DNA of 64,000 nucleotides from Cylindrobasidium torrendii FP15055 ss-10. Its lineage: Eukaryota > Basidiomycota > Agaricomycetes > Agaricales > Physalacriaceae. How positions within the stretch are numbered: position 1 is the stretch's first letter; each line of letters opens with the position of its first letter. The notes beneath the pieces were generated by a model. The model saw only the letters and a program-made list of their open reading frames with translations. It did no database searches and was not told where the DNA came from. Made by a program: the position numbers and the translations under genes. The stretch covers positions 63,365 through 127,364 of the forward strand of contig KN880443.1 in NCBI GenBank assembly GCA_000934385.1, in the 5' to 3' direction. Below are positions 61,693-64,000 of this stretch, piece by piece.

Positions 61693-63164
61693 TTATCCTC
61701 TGTCCACCTGGTCTACACCTAACAGGTCAGCCATCCCATTTGTACCATTGTCAGGTCCTCCGCGCTCCCAGCTCGTTCCATGGCCATTACCAGATCGCGG
61801 CGGCGGCGCGGCCGCACCTAGCATCTCAAACCATCCCCCAGCGCCGCTCGCAGGCTGAGGCTGTCGTTCATGCACCGGCCAGTCGAACGCACCGCTACTT
61901 CCGTGTCGCGCATCTGGCTCAAAGAACCCAGATGAGAACTGAGGGAAAGCCTCTGTCGCCGCTCCTCGCAGTGGCATGGTGTATCCTGGAGGAATGCCTC
62001 CTCGGTATGGTCCAGGTCCACCCATTCCGCCGCCTCCAAATCCAAATTGCTGCGACTGTGGATGCCCCGGAGGATAAAACGAGGACCCAGGGCCATCGTA
62101 CAATGGAGGATAGAACGATGGCCGATGCGAGGGTACTGTGGGAGCACGCGCGCCTGATGCGGCAGAACTGGAACGCGTTGGCGGAGGACTGTGTAGTCTT
62201 TGGCGTTTAGAATCCCGTGTGCTGGGTGTAGATGGGGCGTTGTGTCGAATGGATGATACTGGAATGGAGGGTGGGGTTGGCGGGCGCAGGCCAGATGACC
62301 CTGGGAGTATCGGCAATTCGTTGAGGGGCGGGGGTGTTGGCACTGAAATATCTGGACTAGGAGACTGGGGCACGTATGAGCCTCATGACGAGACTATGGG
62401 ACGGTAAAAGATACTCACCTCGTCGTTGGCAGCTTCAGGTTTCAGTGTACGGGCGGTGTTTTTTCGCTTGACAGATGCTCGCGATGATGAAGGAGGTGGA
62501 GGCGCCTGAACGTCTTCCTCTGGTGGCATTTCATCGTCCTCGTCGTCTTCGTCAACGGCAGCCTTGCCTGCGCCTGTGCCTGCAAAATCCTTGGGACCGC
62601 GGCTGTCAGACTCTCCATCGTGCTAGGGGGTGATCAGCGTAGGGAAAAAAAAGTCGAATAAGCGCTGTCGCTTGCCTGTATGTGCCTGCTAACAATGTCC
62701 TTGACATTACTGGAGCAATACTCATAAAGCTTGGGCTGGTGGCCGGGCCGCTTTTCTGCAGTGGATGTCAGCAGATCACTAAGGCGACACGGGCGGTACG
62801 CACCAAAGATAATGACGGCAACGTCGACGCTGCAGAGGACGCCGAGCTCGTATGCTTTCTTGAAAAGACCATTCTTTCTCTAGCGAATCAAGAAGATTAG
62901 CTCTATTAACTCCGAAGGGAATGAGCAGGCGAAGGTGATGCCAAGCCAAGAGAAATATTTTTGGCTCCCGCACGCACAAAAATAGGTTGCACGCATACCA
63001 CCACTCACAAATGCGACTGAACAAGGCTACTCACTTTCAGAAAGGTGACACTGCGGTTGCGTTCATGCTGTATGCGCGAGTTCATATCAGACCTCCTCTC
63101 CCGACCGACTCCAGTTGTAATAACGCACTGTGATAGGCTGGATCTCTATCTTTCTGCGTCCCAT
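61693..63164 (-). CDS. MADS-box transcription factor (MEF2/RLM1 type)
   Basis: Minus-strand gene beginning with two tiny exons (36 and 33 nt): [12 protein letters not shown] and [11 protein letters not shown]. These join [20 protein letters not shown] and [20 protein letters not shown], which together form a complete MADS box with the MEF2-like extension. An acidic linker ([17 protein letters not shown]) and a long Pro/Gly/Ser-rich tail ([16 protein letters not shown]) follow, ending at 61693. Intron 62675-62623 uses a GC donor (GCAAGC). MEF2/RLM1-type factors act in fungi downstream of the cell-wall-integrity MAP kinase; that role here is inference. Confidence 0.93.
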
Positions 63165-64000
63165 CGTTCTTGGAGTTTAATCAGTCTTTGTTGTGGTTTT
63201 GTCCGAAATCCCCCGCGCTGAATGCCAGAATTACGAGATGGTTGTTTTTGACGATGTCGATGAGCTCGGTTGTTCTTAGCCGACTATGGTGATGTCACCA
63301 CGCTTGTCGTTTGTTTGTTTGGCAAAGTCCCCAGCGCCACAAATTACTATCCAGAATAAAGGCTGAATAAGGTGTTCTAATGCCGTGTAAGCAAAATGGG
63401 CATTCTATCAAAGTGGATTCCGACGGTGCAAGGCAACAATAAATAAAGTGTTACAACATTGAACTCGATTGTGCTTAATGCTCGGATCCCCGGATCCTGG
63501 ACCGGGAGTATATCCATCTCAGCCACGTTGCGACACGTCTTATTAGATCCTTCATCTTCAGCCTTCCAGCGCGTATTTAGACTACTTGTGCGCGTTTTTG
63601 TCGCGTCTTTCTTTTGGAAGCATGTCATTCGCTAGGTAATAACCATTAAATGGATCGCGGTGCGCTTTAACAGTGTGTCGGCAGGTTATTGGTATGTGTC
63701 GGGGGAGTGTATGTTATGTTCCTGGTGCGTCGTATAACTCGTGTCCAACGTATCGAACTCACAACACCTTAGGCCTGGGCTGTAGCACAAGAACGCCGTA
63801 CGCAGACTCTACTACACAACTATTGGGCCCATCTCAATGCTCCCCAGTGTCCGTTCCCTTCGTTAACATCAAGGACGGCTCATCAGCCAAATTCAAATCA
63901 GCCATTATAATATCGACGGCTCAGAGCATCCTGAGCTCACTCTCAGCATATGTCTACATTCTTCTCCGACGCAAGCCCAGCGAACCACTTGCACAATCAC
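63165..64000. other. Upstream region of the MADS-box gene to window end
   Basis: No supported gene. The minus ORF 63377-63628 has no recognisable motif. The sequence ends before any right-hand gene can be identified. Confidence 0.4.

Noticed and set aside
1..64000. CRISPR array, rRNA operon, viral or retroelement genes
   Set aside because: No regularly spaced direct repeats, no rRNA-like sequence and no polymerase, integrase or capsid-like ORF were seen on either strand.

Overview
The window is nuclear DNA of a filamentous basidiomycete, most likely an agaricomycete. The signs are dense genes on both strands, many short (about 40-60 nt) phase-preserving introns with GTRNG donors and CTRAY-like branch points, spliced products that read as complete fungal proteins, and basidiomycete-type families (small secreted protein, ADP1-type ABC transporter with EGF-like repeats, DNMT1-type methyltransferase). 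No bacterial operons, rRNA, CRISPR array or convincing tRNA was seen. All exon structures were worked out by hand from reading frames, splice consensus and remembered family conservation; none was checked against a database or transcripts.

Left part (1-26.5 kb): a 5'-truncated coiled-coil/tail-anchored protein; a SKN1/KRE6-type GH16 cell-wall glucan protein; an ADP1-like ABCG transporter (-); an extended SDR reductase; two F-box-like/LRR-like genes, one apparently fused to an unrelated N-terminal region; the ER mannosyltransferase ALG12 (-); a CaMKK/SNF1-activating-type protein kinase; an ARO8/kynurenine-type aminotransferase; an NmrA-like NAD(P)-binding protein (-); and an orphan single-pass, possibly mitochondrial, membrane protein.

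Middle part (26.5-42.8 kb): gene-poor, AT-richer stretches surround a CHFR-like RING E3 ligase (-), a Zn2Cys6 transcription factor whose 3' half loses frame (-), a small one-TM hypothetical gene, and a tight divergent pair of mitochondrial genes: ribosomal protein mS41 (-) and the S-adenosylmethionine carrier PET8 (+), with start codons only 42 bp apart.

Right part (42.8-64 kb): a DUF427 protein, the ribosome-biogenesis GTPase BMS1 (-) divergent from a Cep57/Ppc89-like spindle-pole protein (+), a small secreted protein, a divergent CTR copper transporter/ferric reductase pair that looks like a reductive metal-uptake module, a multi-exon DNMT1-like cytosine methyltransferase (-), and a MADS-box (MEF2/RLM1-type) transcription factor (-).

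I did not find a clearly new multi-gene system. The points most worth a second look are the F-box fusion gene, the frame-broken Zn2Cys6 gene, the CTR/FRE metal module, the 42-bp bidirectional mitochondrial promoter, an intron inside the catalytic-cysteine codon of the DNA methyltransferase, and three independent GC-AG introns.
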